Of a stretch of 10,836 nucleotides of DNA, positions 1-7,285 are shown one piece after another. The notes under the pieces are model-generated. The model searched no databases and had not been told where the DNA came from. It was given only the letters and a program-made list of their open reading frames with translations. Positions within the stretch are counted from its first letter, which is position 1. The number at the start of each line of letters is the position of its first letter. This DNA comes from an uncultured Caryophanales bacterium. GTDB lineage: Bacteria; Bacillota_I; Bacilli_A; RF39; UBA660. The stretch covers positions 1-10,836 of the forward strand of contig CAMYVT010000031.1 of the NCBI GenBank assembly GCA_947302515.1. The letters run 5' to 3'. Made by a program: the position numbers and the translations under genes.

Positions 1-298
1 CTCCTATATCCCAACTTGCTACTATATTATTAGGTGGATTTATTTCATCATCTAAATTTACTATTTTTATTTTATTTCTGTAGGTATCTGCTCTAAAAGC
101 TGTTTTATCATTTGATGCTGTCACTCTAATAATTGGTTCTTTATATTTTTCTAGATTAATTGAACCACTTATTCCTAGATCTGTACCCAAAGTAGAATAT
201 CCTATTCCTAAGAACAATACAAAAACAAGGAATATCATAATATTTCTTTTCTTGTGACTAAATCTATATCTTATCTTATTCTTTAGAATAGTTTTCAT
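1..298 (-). CDS. N-terminal fragment of a surface protein (SipW/BspA-like lead-in), truncated by window edge
   Basis: Ninety-nine codons are open from ATG at 298 to the window start. Residues 1-19 are strongly basic, followed by a hydrophobic segment at about 20-37 and then the phrase GYSTLGTDLGISGSI (about 33-47). That arrangement is typical of SipW-type signal or anchor regions of secreted proteins in low-GC gut Firmicutes. Residues 50-99 (RVTASNDKTAFRADTY, then a stretch ending NNIVASWDIG) resemble, from memory, the lead-in that precedes BspA-like DUF285 leucine-rich repeats. The repeats themselves would lie beyond the edge. A hairpin terminator at 358-385 separates the gene from the unit upstream, so it should have its own promoter. 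There is no Shine-Dalgarno before the ATG, unlike every other gene here. The surface location is well supported; the BspA assignment is an inference. Confidence 0.6.
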   Translation of the reverse strand, partial: MKTILKNKIRYRFSHKKRNIMIFLVFVLFLGIGYSTLGTDLGISGSINLEKYKEPIIRVTASNDKTAFRADTYRNKIKIVNLDDEINPPNNIVASWDIG

Positions 299-304
299 AC
301 TTAT

Positions 305-310
305 ATTATA
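305..310 (-). promoter_or_regulatory. Candidate -10 box placing transcription start at the ATG of the surface-protein gene
   Basis: A perfect TATAAT lies on the minus strand at 310-305. Normal -10 to +1 spacing puts the start at about base 298, the A of the ATG, which would make a leaderless or nearly leaderless message. No convincing -35 box is visible, and the stretch is simply AT-rich, so the box could be chance. An overlapping TATTAT a few bases upstream would give a leader of about ten bases. Confidence 0.35.
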
Positions 311-357
311 TAATAATATGTAGGTTTTTAGCTTACTTAATTGTTTTACTTTACACT

Positions 358-385
358 AAAAAAGAACTATTTTATAGTTCTTTTA
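358..385 (-). terminator. Intrinsic terminator after the membrane-protein gene
   Basis: The arms AAAAGAACTAT and ATAGTTCTTTT (360-370 and 374-384) pair around a three-base loop. On the minus strand six Ts follow. The stop codon TAA at 385-383 is part of the hairpin. It ends the uppP unit and isolates the surface-protein gene downstream. Confidence 0.8.
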
Positions 386-1156
386 TTTTTCTATTACTAA
401 TGATCTTAAAATATCATTTATTTTATCTTCAGTAAAATAATCTAATTTATAGAATGTTAATGAGTATAGTTTATTTCCTTTTATTATATTTGCTTGTTTA
501 TATGTATCCATTTCTATTATATAACCAGTATAATCTCCTTCTATATAAGTTATATTATCTAAACTTGGAAATTGAGTTTCTACAAAATTAAAGAAATAAT
601 TTTCTTTAATTTTAACTATTGGTGTTAAGAAACGTCCATCTTCTTTTTCTCTTTCACGTATATGTTTTATTAAATCTACATCATTATTTATATTATATTT
701 ACTTAAGAAATTTCCTCTTAATACACTAGATATATATAATGGGAAATGATTAAATTCATAATAATAACTTGATTCATCATAATTATTTATACTATGAATT
801 TGAGTTTCAAATTGCCCCATCATAAATGCAGCATCTACATTGTTTTCATCATTATATAATAAATAATATTCATAATTTACATCTGAATCTCCTGCTTCAA
901 AATCATTAAAGTAATTTTTTACTTTCATTGAATAATTTGTTGCTTGAGATTCAAAATAATCTGTTTCTTCTTGTTCTTCTTTTGTATATTTGTCTACTAC
1001 TAATACTTTACCTATATTATATTTTTTATCATATACTGTATTTTCCATATATAAGTCTTGTGTATAGACAATGAATAGTTTTATAACTATATATAATGCT
1101 ATATAGAAGGCAATAGTTAGAATTAAAAATTTTGTTCTTGACATACTTTTATTCAT
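383..1156 (-). CDS. Unknown single-pass membrane protein, co-transcribed with uppP
   Basis: This 257-residue protein has a short basic N-terminus (MNKSMSRTK), one hydrophobic helix at about 9-31, and a long polar domain rich in Tyr, Asn, Asp and Glu. The domain has no cysteines and no catalytic motif I can name. The likely topology is N-in with the C-terminal 220 residues outside the membrane. It starts only 12 bp after the uppP stop, and its ribosome binding site (AAGGGGG about 8 bases before ATG 1156) sits in that gap, so the two are almost certainly one transcript. A second in-frame Met at residue 5 is possible, but the first is better spaced. I do not recognise the family. The operon partner suggests envelope biology, but nothing in the sequence proves it. 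Confidence 0.75.
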   Translation of the reverse strand: MNKSMSRTKFLILTIAFYIALYIVIKLFIVYTQDLYMENTVYDKKYNIGKVLVVDKYTKEEQEETDYFESQATNYSMKVKNYFNDFEAGDSDVNYEYYLLYNDENNVDAAFMMGQFETQIHSINNYDESSYYYEFNHFPLYISSVLRGNFLSKYNINNDVDLIKHIREREKEDGRFLTPIVKIKENYFFNFVETQFPSLDNITYIEGDYTGYIIEMDTYKQANIIKGNKLYSLTFYKLDYFTEDKINDILRSLVIEK

Positions 1157-1168
1157 ATTCTAACCCCC

Positions 1169-1981
1169 TTATATAAATAGCATAACTGTGAAGATTGCTA
1201 TTGCGAATAAATATATTGAAAATCTCCATAGTTTTCCTCTTTCAATTATTCTAGTTAACCAATTATATGTTATATATGTAAGAAGTCCTGCAGCTATCAT
1301 TGCTATTAAATAATAAAGTATTAATAATAGATCTGCTGATTGTGCTTTAAATTCACTAAATCCTGTTATCATAGTTCCTAAACTTACTGGTAGATATAAC
1401 ATAAATGAATATTTTAATGCTGTTTTATTATCAAATCCATTTAAGAAACATCCTACTAAGGTAATACCACATCTAGATATTCCTGGTACTATAGATACAG
1501 CTTGATATAGACCTATCATTATTGCATCTTTTATAGTTATATCCTTATCTTGTTTAGTACCATCTGTATTCATAGCAAGTAATAATGCTAAACCTGTTAC
1601 AAAGAATCCAATTCCTACTATGAAAATATTTCTTGCTAAAATATCTTCCAATCTATCTTTAACTAAAAATCCAAATATTGCTACTGGTATAGTACCTATT
1701 ACTAATAACCAACAATATTTAAATTCTTCTTTTGACTCTTTTCCATGAGTTTTAATATAATTAAAGAATCCTTTTATTAGTCTTATTACATCTTTTTTAA
1801 ATATAAATAATATTGCTATAAATGAAGCAAAATTTAAAAATATTTCTAGAGTTAAATCATTAAAAAATGAGGTTGTATTTAATATTGTTTTTAATATATA
1901 AATATGACCACTACTTGATATTGGTAATGGTTCAGTAAAACCTTGTAATAATCCTAAAAATATATATTTAATTATGTCCAT
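1169..1981 (-). CDS. uppP: Undecaprenyl-diphosphate phosphatase UppP (BacA family)
   Basis: UppP dephosphorylates undecaprenyl diphosphate to undecaprenyl phosphate, recycling the lipid carrier for peptidoglycan and other wall polymers; it is an integral membrane enzyme. At 270 residues it matches the family length (about 270). Both signature regions are present: QGFTE with PISSSGH (residues 13-26, His26), and PGISRCG (166-172, Arg170). The rest is a run of hydrophobic helices, ending at about 255-270. The second motif normally reads SRSG, so Cys171 replaces a conserved Ser. The first motif reads EPLP where EFLP or EWLP is more usual. The start is ATG 1981, with AGGAG seven bases upstream and an extended -10 promoter at 2003-2011. 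The unknown membrane gene follows 12 bp downstream. Confidence 0.95.
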   Translation of the reverse strand: MDIIKYIFLGLLQGFTEPLPISSSGHIYILKTILNTTSFFNDLTLEIFLNFASFIAILFIFKKDVIRLIKGFFNYIKTHGKESKEEFKYCWLLVIGTIPVAIFGFLVKDRLEDILARNIFIVGIGFFVTGLALLLAMNTDGTKQDKDITIKDAIMIGLYQAVSIVPGISRCGITLVGCFLNGFDNKTALKYSFMLYLPVSLGTMITGFSEFKAQSADLLLILYYLIAMIAAGLLTYITYNWLTRIIERGKLWRFSIYLFAIAIFTVMLFI

Positions 1982-2002
1982 ACTCTCACTCCTACTATAT
2001 GT

Positions 2003-2011
2003 ATTATAACA
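2003..2011 (-). promoter_or_regulatory. Extended -10 promoter of uppP
   Basis: The minus strand reads TGTTATAAT, a perfect extended -10 (TGn plus TATAAT), about 20 bases before the AGGAG ribosome binding site region of uppP. No good -35 is seen 17-18 bp upstream, which is typical of extended -10 promoters. It lies in the 49-bp gap after rdgB, so uppP can be transcribed independently although readthrough from rdgB is possible. Confidence 0.6.
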
Positions 2012-2030
2012 TATGTTATTTTAAATTCTA

Positions 2031-2615
2031 CTATTTTTCTAGTGCAGCTTTTAGTTTTTCAAGAGCTCTTCTTCTATGAGATACACTATTCTTTTCTTCT
2101 TCTGTTGCTTCTCCAAATGTTTTACCTAAATCTTTTGATAAGAATATACAATCATATCCAAAATCTTTTTTACCCATTTCTTCATCTATGATTTCACCTT
2201 CAGTAATACCAATAAATTGTTCATAATCATTTTCATCTCTTATTAAGGTAATACAACAATTAAAGAAAGCTGATCTATCTTTTCCTTGTAATTCTTTTCT
2301 TAATTTATCTCTATTTGCTTGATTATTATGATCTCCTGCATATCTAGCACTTAATACTCCTGGAGCATTATTTATTCCTTTACAATATAAACCAGAATCA
2401 TCTGCTATTACCATCATTTTTTCATTATTATTTTTTAGATAATCAAATACTGTTTTTGCTTTAATATAAGAATTTTCTTCAAATGTTTCTCCTGTTTCTT
2501 CAATATCATCTGTATATCCAATATCTTTTAAAGATAAGATTTCATAATCTTTTAATATTTCTTTTATTTCATTTATTTTATGTTGATTATTGGAAGCTAA
2601 AACTATTTTTTTCAT
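2031..2615 (-). CDS. rdgB: dITP/XTP pyrophosphatase (RdgB/HAM1 family)
   Basis: Members of this family hydrolyse non-canonical purine triphosphates (dITP, ITP, XTP) to the monophosphate and pyrophosphate, keeping deaminated bases out of DNA and RNA; they are cytosolic homodimers needing Mg. The protein has 194 residues, the usual size, with all family motifs in order: SNNQHK (8-13), the ETGETFEENSYIKA region (40-53), ADDSGL (71-76) with the acidic catalytic residues, APGVLSARYAG (84-94), FGYDCIF (152-158) and SVSHRRRA (177-184). The usual FGYDPIF has Cys for Pro. ATG 2615 is preceded by AGAGG at good spacing. A terminator lies just upstream, so the gene uses its own promoter (2634-2642). It ends in TAG and has no clear hairpin of its own before uppP. 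Confidence 0.95.
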   Translation of the reverse strand: MKKIVLASNNQHKINEIKEILKDYEILSLKDIGYTDDIEETGETFEENSYIKAKTVFDYLKNNNEKMMVIADDSGLYCKGINNAPGVLSARYAGDHNNQANRDKLRKELQGKDRSAFFNCCITLIRDENDYEQFIGITEGEIIDEEMGKKDFGYDCIFLSKDLGKTFGEATEEEKNSVSHRRRALEKLKAALEK

Positions 2616-2633
2616 ATAAATACCTCTTTTTCT

Positions 2634-2642
2634 ATTTTATCA
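2634..2642 (-). promoter_or_regulatory. Extended -10 promoter of rdgB
   Basis: The minus strand reads TGATAAAAT (TGn plus TAAAAT, one mismatch), directly after the T tract of the terminator ending the mutase-like gene. Predicted initiation near 2627 gives a leader of about a dozen bases carrying AGAGG. Confidence 0.5.
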
Positions 2643-2643
2643 T

Positions 2644-2671
2644 AAAAAAATACAATTTAATTGTATTTTTA
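2644..2671 (-). terminator. AT-only intrinsic terminator after the mutase-like gene
   Basis: AAAAATACAATT and AATTGTATTTTT (2646-2657, 2659-2670) are a perfect inverted repeat around one base, and seven Ts follow on the minus strand. The stem has only two G-C pairs' worth of strength, so it may be leaky. The TAA stop (2671-2669) is inside it. Confidence 0.65.
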
Positions 2672-4114
2672 TTTTAATGCCTTCATAAGATTATTTAATA
2701 TCCCTTTTTCTTTAATTAATGAATATATTTTATTATCATCTGTTATACAGTTTAGAGCAGATGATAATATATCATTTGTTTCTCCTGGAGATAAATAGAA
2801 TTTACTCTTAGGATAATTATAATCAAAGAAGAATATTGGTATTTGCATTTCATAATCTATTGTTACTACTTCATTATTATATTCTGCTATTGGTAATTCT
2901 TTCTTTAATCCATATAAAGAAGTTATAAACAATGAATATTTATTTACACATACATCTGCTAAATAACCTATAATTATATCTAATTTAGATAATTGCTCTT
3001 TTAAATGATTTATATCTTTTGATACATCCATATGATAATCAAAGATATATAAATCATATGGAGTGTTATCTAGTAATTGTTCAATATACTCTTTTTTATA
3101 TAATTTATCATCTTTTAACATAAAATTAATTATTGGATTGTTTACTGAATTAAATCCATTAGCATAGAAATTTACTAGATTAATATTTTCTTTATCTGCA
3201 AATATAACTGCTTTCTTTTGATGTGCTAATAAAATATTGGCTAAACTATCAGCATATTCAATATTTTCTATGAATGATGGAATATTATAATTAGTATATA
3301 GTTTTATTAATGAATAGAATGATAAATCTACTTCTTCTTTAAATGCTTCTGGAGCCATTTGTAATAATCCTTTTATCAAATTATCATAATTATTTCTTCT
3401 GGTATTAAAGAACATAATTGTATCTCCATTGGATATAAAGCACTCATTATTAGCACAGAATCCTTGTACTACACAAGGCCTTACATTAGTTTCTTTTAAA
3501 CTTTGTAATTTTTTGTCTGTTTCTGTCCATCGTTCTGCTGAACACATAAAGAATAGTTTTTTAATATAATCTAATTCATTTTTTCCTAAATTATCTGGTA
3601 AATATTCTTTACCCATAATAAAACCTAAGGTTACATTTCCATGTAGATGGAATTTTATATAATTAACCATATCTATTAACTTATCATATTCTGTTACTGT
3701 TTGTTGCCCAAGCATTAAATGTAGATATACTTTTTTATTTTGATCAAAAGCTAATTTTGTTACTAAACCATTAACTTCATCTACTACTTTATCATTAGTT
3801 GGTTCTATAAAAATATGAAATTTTGTATTTTCTTTTTTTGTTGATACATTTAATGATTGATATACTGGATTATTTACTAATGAATCATTAATTACATTAT
3901 TATTAATATAATTTATTTCTGATTTATAAGTATCTCCTAGAAAGAATCTTTGATATGCACTTCTATATTCTAGAGAACTTGTTATTGCTGTTGTAAAATA
4001 TGATGTTTCTTTTACTCTAGATAATTGTGGCATTGTTTGATCTATAGAAATACTATAACTTCCAGGTTTTTCTATACCTAATCCGTTTATTAATAATAAT
4101 ACACATTTCTTCAT
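2669..4114 (-). CDS. Degenerate cofactor-independent phosphoglycerate mutase-like protein (probable pseudoenzyme)
   Basis: The 481 residues follow cofactor-independent phosphoglycerate mutase (iPGM, usually about 510) along the whole length. VLLLINGLG (5-13) matches the LIILDGxG start; RW at 195-196 matches the RWxRxEKA region; GDTIMFFNTRR (230-240) matches the NDxxxFxNFRPDR strand; the 289-325 stretch matches the TIGEVLS...AETEKYxHVTFFxxGG region; PYDLYIFDY (352-360) and SLFITSLYG (394-402) match the last two core strands. The catalytic apparatus is gone. The first metal Asp is Asn10, no MGNSEVGH carrying the catalytic Ser exists, the GGVHSH region lacks its His pair, NPDMVGH has become a region around DVSKD, and ADHGN has become SLYGL. 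There is no stop or frameshift, so it is maintained as a protein. A structural or binding role is an inference. AAGGTGAT precedes ATG 4114; the gene has its own promoter and terminator. Confidence 0.8.
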   Translation of the reverse strand: MKKCVLLLINGLGIEKPGSYSISIDQTMPQLSRVKETSYFTTAITSSLEYRSAYQRFFLGDTYKSEINYINNNVINDSLVNNPVYQSLNVSTKKENTKFHIFIEPTNDKVVDEVNGLVTKLAFDQNKKVYLHLMLGQQTVTEYDKLIDMVNYIKFHLHGNVTLGFIMGKEYLPDNLGKNELDYIKKLFFMCSAERWTETDKKLQSLKETNVRPCVVQGFCANNECFISNGDTIMFFNTRRNNYDNLIKGLLQMAPEAFKEEVDLSFYSLIKLYTNYNIPSFIENIEYADSLANILLAHQKKAVIFADKENINLVNFYANGFNSVNNPIINFMLKDDKLYKKEYIEQLLDNTPYDLYIFDYHMDVSKDINHLKEQLSKLDIIIGYLADVCVNKYSLFITSLYGLKKELPIAEYNNEVVTIDYEMQIPIFFFDYNYPKSKFYLSPGETNDILSSALNCITDDNKIYSLIKEKGILNNLMKALK

Positions 4115-4130
4115 ATTATCACCTTATTTA

Positions 4131-4159
4131 ATTATATCTTTTTTTTTTATATTTGTAAT
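4131..4159 (-). promoter_or_regulatory. Promoter of the mutase-like gene with an A10 tract in its spacer
   Basis: On the minus strand ATTACA (4159-4154) and TATAAT (4136-4131) are 17 bp apart. The spacer contains ten consecutive As (4148-4139). The site follows the map terminator and lies about 10 bases upstream of the AAGGTGAT ribosome binding site. Confidence 0.55.
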
Positions 4160-4160
4160 A

Positions 4161-4192
4161 AAAAAACGTAAAAAACATTTGTTTTTACGTTA
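4161..4192 (-). terminator. Intrinsic terminator after map
   Basis: AACGTAAAAA (4165-4174) pairs with TTTTTACGTT (4182-4191) around a short loop, and on the minus strand the stem is followed by more Ts. The TAA stop of map (4192-4190) forms the base of the stem. Confidence 0.8.
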
Positions 4193-4948
4193 ATTATCTA
4201 ATCTTGGAGTTAATATTTCATAACCATCTTCTGTTACTAAAACAGTATGTTCATAGTGAGCTGCTGGACTATTATCCATTGTTCTTACAGTCCAGCCATC
4301 ATCTTCTACATATATTTCTCTTCTACCAAAGGTAAGCATAGGTTCAATACAGATTACCATTCCAGGTTTTAGTAAAGCTCCTGTATGTGGTATTCCAAAG
4401 TTTGGTACTTCTGGTTCTTCATGCATTTCTTGTCCGATACCATGACCACACAATTCTCTTACTACTCCTAAATGATGATCTTCTGCATATTTTTGTACTG
4501 CTGAAGAAATATCTCCTATTCTATTTCCGGGTTTTACCATTTTTAATCCTTCATATAGAGATTTTTCTGTATATTCCATTAAATACTTTTTGTCATCATC
4601 TATTTCACCTACAGCATATGTCCAGGCAGCATCACCTTGATAACCTTTATATCCGATTACTACATCTATTGTAATAATATCTCCATCTTTTAAAATGTCC
4701 TCTTTATGAGGTATTCCATGTACTACAACATCATTTAAACTAGTACATAATGCTGCAGGATAGCCATTATAACCAATACAAGTTGGAATAGCGTCATGAT
4801 CTCTAATAAATTTATCACATAACTCATCTAATTCTTTTGTAGATATTCCTGGTTTAATATAAGGTTTAATAAACTTATGCATTTCTGATACTAACATTCC
4901 TGCATGTCTCATTAATTCTATTTCTCTTTCACTTTTTATTGTAATCAT
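4190..4948 (-). CDS. map: Methionine aminopeptidase, type I
   Basis: This enzyme removes the initiator methionine from nascent proteins in the cytosol after deformylation. The 252 residues match the short bacterial type I form without an N-terminal extension. The dinuclear metal site is complete: Asp95 (TID), Asp106 (QGDAAW), His169 (CGHGIGQ), Glu202 (CIEPM) and Glu233 (YEHTVLV). His77 (VVHGIP) and His176 (MHEEP) fill the substrate-contact positions. The start is ATG 4948 with AGAGGTGA upstream. It begins 27 bp after the recD2 stop with no terminator between, so the two are probably co-transcribed, although an extended -10 sits in the gap. A terminator overlaps its stop. Pairing with a helicase is not functionally informative. 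Confidence 0.97.
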   Translation of the reverse strand: MITIKSEREIELMRHAGMLVSEMHKFIKPYIKPGISTKELDELCDKFIRDHDAIPTCIGYNGYPAALCTSLNDVVVHGIPHKEDILKDGDIITIDVVIGYKGYQGDAAWTYAVGEIDDDKKYLMEYTEKSLYEGLKMVKPGNRIGDISSAVQKYAEDHHLGVVRELCGHGIGQEMHEEPEVPNFGIPHTGALLKPGMVICIEPMLTFGRREIYVEDDGWTVRTMDNSPAAHYEHTVLVTEDGYEILTPRLDN

Positions 4949-4963
4949 TAAATCACCTCTAAA

Positions 4964-4972
4964 ATTGTATCA
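4964..4972 (-). promoter_or_regulatory. Possible internal promoter for map
   Basis: The minus strand reads TGATACAAT (TGn plus TACAAT) in the 27-bp recD2-map gap, ahead of the AGAGGTGA site. It is one mismatch from the extended -10 consensus and would give map a source of transcript separate from recD2. Confidence 0.4.
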
Positions 4973-4975
4973 TAT

Positions 4976-7168
4976 TTATTTAATTCCATCTACTAAAAAA
5001 TCTTTTATTGTTGTTCTTCTAATATCTGTTTCTGTATTTTTAGAAGCATATTCTAAAGCTGATAAATCTCCTATTATAAATAATTTCTTTTTAGCTCTAG
5101 TAACTGCTGTATAAATTAATCTTTGATATAGCATCTTTCTATAACCTTTTACTATTGGTAATACTACTATATCAAATTCTGATCCTTGAGATTTATGTAT
5201 ACTAATAGCATAAGCTAATCTAAAATTAATAAAGTTCGCTGGAGTATATTTTACTATATTATGATCAAAATCTATTCTTATTTCTTTCTTAGGAGTTGTA
5301 TAAATACTATCTATTAAACCAATATCTCCATTATATACATTATCATCTGGCATATTAGTTAATTGTATTACTTTATCATTTTCTCTTAGTGTTACTTCTC
5401 CTTGCTTTAATTCTTTTTTAGTTTTATCTTTTGAGTTACAAATAGACTGCACTTTATTATTAATTTCATCTATACCATTTAGTCCTTTATACATAGGTAT
5501 TAAGATTTGATATTTTTTATATGATAAATCTTTATATGTATTAGTTATTTCAGTAATATAATTCATTACTTCATTATCATTACATTCTATAAATGTAAGA
5601 TCTTCTTCTACATTAAATATATCTTTATTTATTTCTTTATTTCTAATATCATAGGCTAAATTTATTATATTAGAGTCTTTTCCTTGACGATATAATTCTT
5701 TTAGTTCTACTACATCTAGTTTTTTACTTTCTATTAAATCATGTAGTACTTGTCCAGGACCAACACTAGGCAATTGATGGTCATCTCCTACAATTATTAT
5801 TTTACAATTACTGGATATTCCTTTTAATAAATTTGCAAATAAATAAGTATCTATCATACTTGATTCATCTAAGATAACAAATTCTACTTTAGATTTATTA
5901 TATTCATTTACTTGAAATCTATTTGTATCTTTATTCCATTTTAAAAATCTATGAATAGTACTTGCTGGTAAATTAGTTGCTTCACTCATACGTTTGGCTG
6001 CTCTACCAGTTGGTGCTAGTAAAGCAATTTTATCTATTAGTTTTTCATATGAATATTTATTCATTAATCTGTATAATTCACAAATTCCATGCATTATAGT
6101 AGTCTTTCCTGTGCCTGGACCACCTGTTATTATTAATAAATCTTTTTGATAACTCTTCTTTATAGCAAGAATTTGTTCTTCATTATATTTAATATCTAAT
6201 AAATCTTCTAATTCTTTTATCGTTTCATCTAATTTCTTACTTGATTGTTCTTTATTAGAATTTAATAATCTTAGTCTTTTAACAATAAGTGTTTCTGCAT
6301 TATACATTTCTTTTAAATAATATTTTTCTTCTACATTTACTATTAAAATATCTTTTTCTAATTCATTTAAACATTTAATAATATTTTTTTCTTCAGGTAC
6401 TATTCCTAATACTCTTGGAAGATAATTGCATATTTCTTCATAATAATAATAACTATGTCCATATGTATTACTTACTTCTTCCATAATATATATAATTGCT
6501 GCTTTAATACGAATATAATCATCTTTTTTTATACCATTTTTTATAGCAATAATATCTATTTTTTTAAAAGTAATATCAGTTATATCTTGTATTATTTGAT
6601 AAATATTTTTTTCTATTATTTCTTTTGTTTGTTTTTTATAAGTATTATATATAATCATAGAATCTCTAGTAGAAAATCCTTTTTCTGATAAAAATAATAT
6701 TATTTCATAACTCTCTTCATATTCTTTTAATTTATTATATAAAACATCTATATCTTTTTTAGTAATAGTTGGTATTAATATTAAATTATTTGGTTCATTA
6801 ATAATTGTTTTTAAGGTATCTTTACCTAAAGCATTAACAATATTAGTTGCTTTCTTCTCACCTATTCCTTTAAATAGACCACTTGATAAGAATTCTATAA
6901 TAGAATCTTTTTCTTCTGGTTTACATCTTTCGTAATTATCTACTTGAAATTGTTCTCCATATTTTTCATGATTAACTAATTTACCATAAAAAATATAAGT
7001 ATCAATATTATTTAATTCATGAAAATATCCTGTGAATGTTATTGATCTACCTATATAATTTTCTAATTCTTCGGAGTTGGTATCAGATACTTTAAATATT
7101 CCTATTATATATCCAGTATTTGATTCAAATATTGATTTTGAATAATGACCTTTAATATAAGTATTCAT
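4976..7168 (-). CDS. recD2: RecD2-type superfamily 1B DNA helicase
   Basis: RecD2 proteins are ATP-dependent 5'-3' DNA helicases found in bacteria whether or not they have RecBCD, with roles in replication-fork integrity and repair. The 730 residues fit the family (about 700-800). An OB-like N-terminal region (about 1-80, including ITFTGYF) is followed by a helix-hairpin-helix (GLFKGIGEKKATNIV, about 97-111) and then the helicase core. The core shows Walker A GGPGTGKTT (349-357), APTGRAAKRM (385-394), Walker B VILDESSM (431-438), GDDHQLPSVGPG (461-472), the LYRQ arginine motif (492-495), and the UvrD-like C-terminal motifs AISIHKSQGSEF (654-665) and YTAVTRAK (686-693). The start is ATG 7168 behind AAAGGAGTGG and an extended -10. 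map follows 27 bp downstream. A RecB/RecC-linked RecD is less likely, because the N-terminal extension is of the RecD2 kind. Confidence 0.95.
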   Translation of the reverse strand: MNTYIKGHYSKSIFESNTGYIIGIFKVSDTNSEELENYIGRSITFTGYFHELNNIDTYIFYGKLVNHEKYGEQFQVDNYERCKPEEKDSIIEFLSSGLFKGIGEKKATNIVNALGKDTLKTIINEPNNLILIPTITKKDIDVLYNKLKEYEESYEIILFLSEKGFSTRDSMIIYNTYKKQTKEIIEKNIYQIIQDITDITFKKIDIIAIKNGIKKDDYIRIKAAIIYIMEEVSNTYGHSYYYYEEICNYLPRVLGIVPEEKNIIKCLNELEKDILIVNVEEKYYLKEMYNAETLIVKRLRLLNSNKEQSSKKLDETIKELEDLLDIKYNEEQILAIKKSYQKDLLIITGGPGTGKTTIMHGICELYRLMNKYSYEKLIDKIALLAPTGRAAKRMSEATNLPASTIHRFLKWNKDTNRFQVNEYNKSKVEFVILDESSMIDTYLFANLLKGISSNCKIIIVGDDHQLPSVGPGQVLHDLIESKKLDVVELKELYRQGKDSNIINLAYDIRNKEINKDIFNVEEDLTFIECNDNEVMNYITEITNTYKDLSYKKYQILIPMYKGLNGIDEINNKVQSICNSKDKTKKELKQGEVTLRENDKVIQLTNMPDDNVYNGDIGLIDSIYTTPKKEIRIDFDHNIVKYTPANFINFRLAYAISIHKSQGSEFDIVVLPIVKGYRKMLYQRLIYTAVTRAKKKLFIIGDLSALEYASKNTETDIRRTTIKDFLVDGIK

Positions 7169-7190
7169 AATACCACTCCTTTCTCTAATT

Positions 7191-7199
7191 ATTATAACA
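7191..7199 (-). promoter_or_regulatory. Extended -10 promoter of recD2
   Basis: The minus strand reads TGTTATAAT, a perfect extended -10, 22 bases before ATG 7168 and just upstream of the AAAGGAGTGG site. A second GTTATAAT lies 14 bp further upstream. No clear -35 is present. Confidence 0.6.
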
Positions 7200-7239
7200 T
7201 TTATATTATAACTTTACACTTGTATTATTAATGATGTTG

Positions 7240-7268
7240 TTGATAATATTAATAATAAATTATATAAT
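7240..7268 (+). promoter_or_regulatory. Sigma-A-type promoter of the HExxH protein gene
   Basis: TTGATA (7240-7245) and TATAAT (7263-7268) are separated by exactly 17 bp. Initiation would fall near 7275, on or just before the GGTGAT ribosome binding site, giving a leader of only about 11 bases. The 117-bp gap also holds the divergent recD2 promoter, and nothing else is visible there. Confidence 0.65.
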
Positions 7269-7285
7269 ATAATTGGTGATATTAT

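Noticed and set aside
2006..2019. Palindrome ATAACATATGTTAT between rdgB and uppP as an operator or terminator
   Set aside because: It overlaps the extended -10 region, has no T tract, and short AT palindromes are expected by chance here.
2483..2677. Plus-strand open frame of 64 codons over rdgB
   Set aside because: It is a Phe/Leu/Tyr-rich antisense shadow of a well-supported gene and crosses a terminator.
2669..4114. Annotating the 481-residue protein as functional phosphoglycerate mutase
   Set aside because: The metal ligands and catalytic Ser motif are missing, so the activity cannot be supported.
4387..4674. Plus-strand open frame of 95 codons over map
   Set aside because: It lies wholly antisense to map, has Leu/His-rich shadow composition and no independent support.
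6455..6688. Plus-strand open frame over recD2
   Set aside because: Phe/Ile/Tyr-rich antisense shadow without a ribosome binding site.
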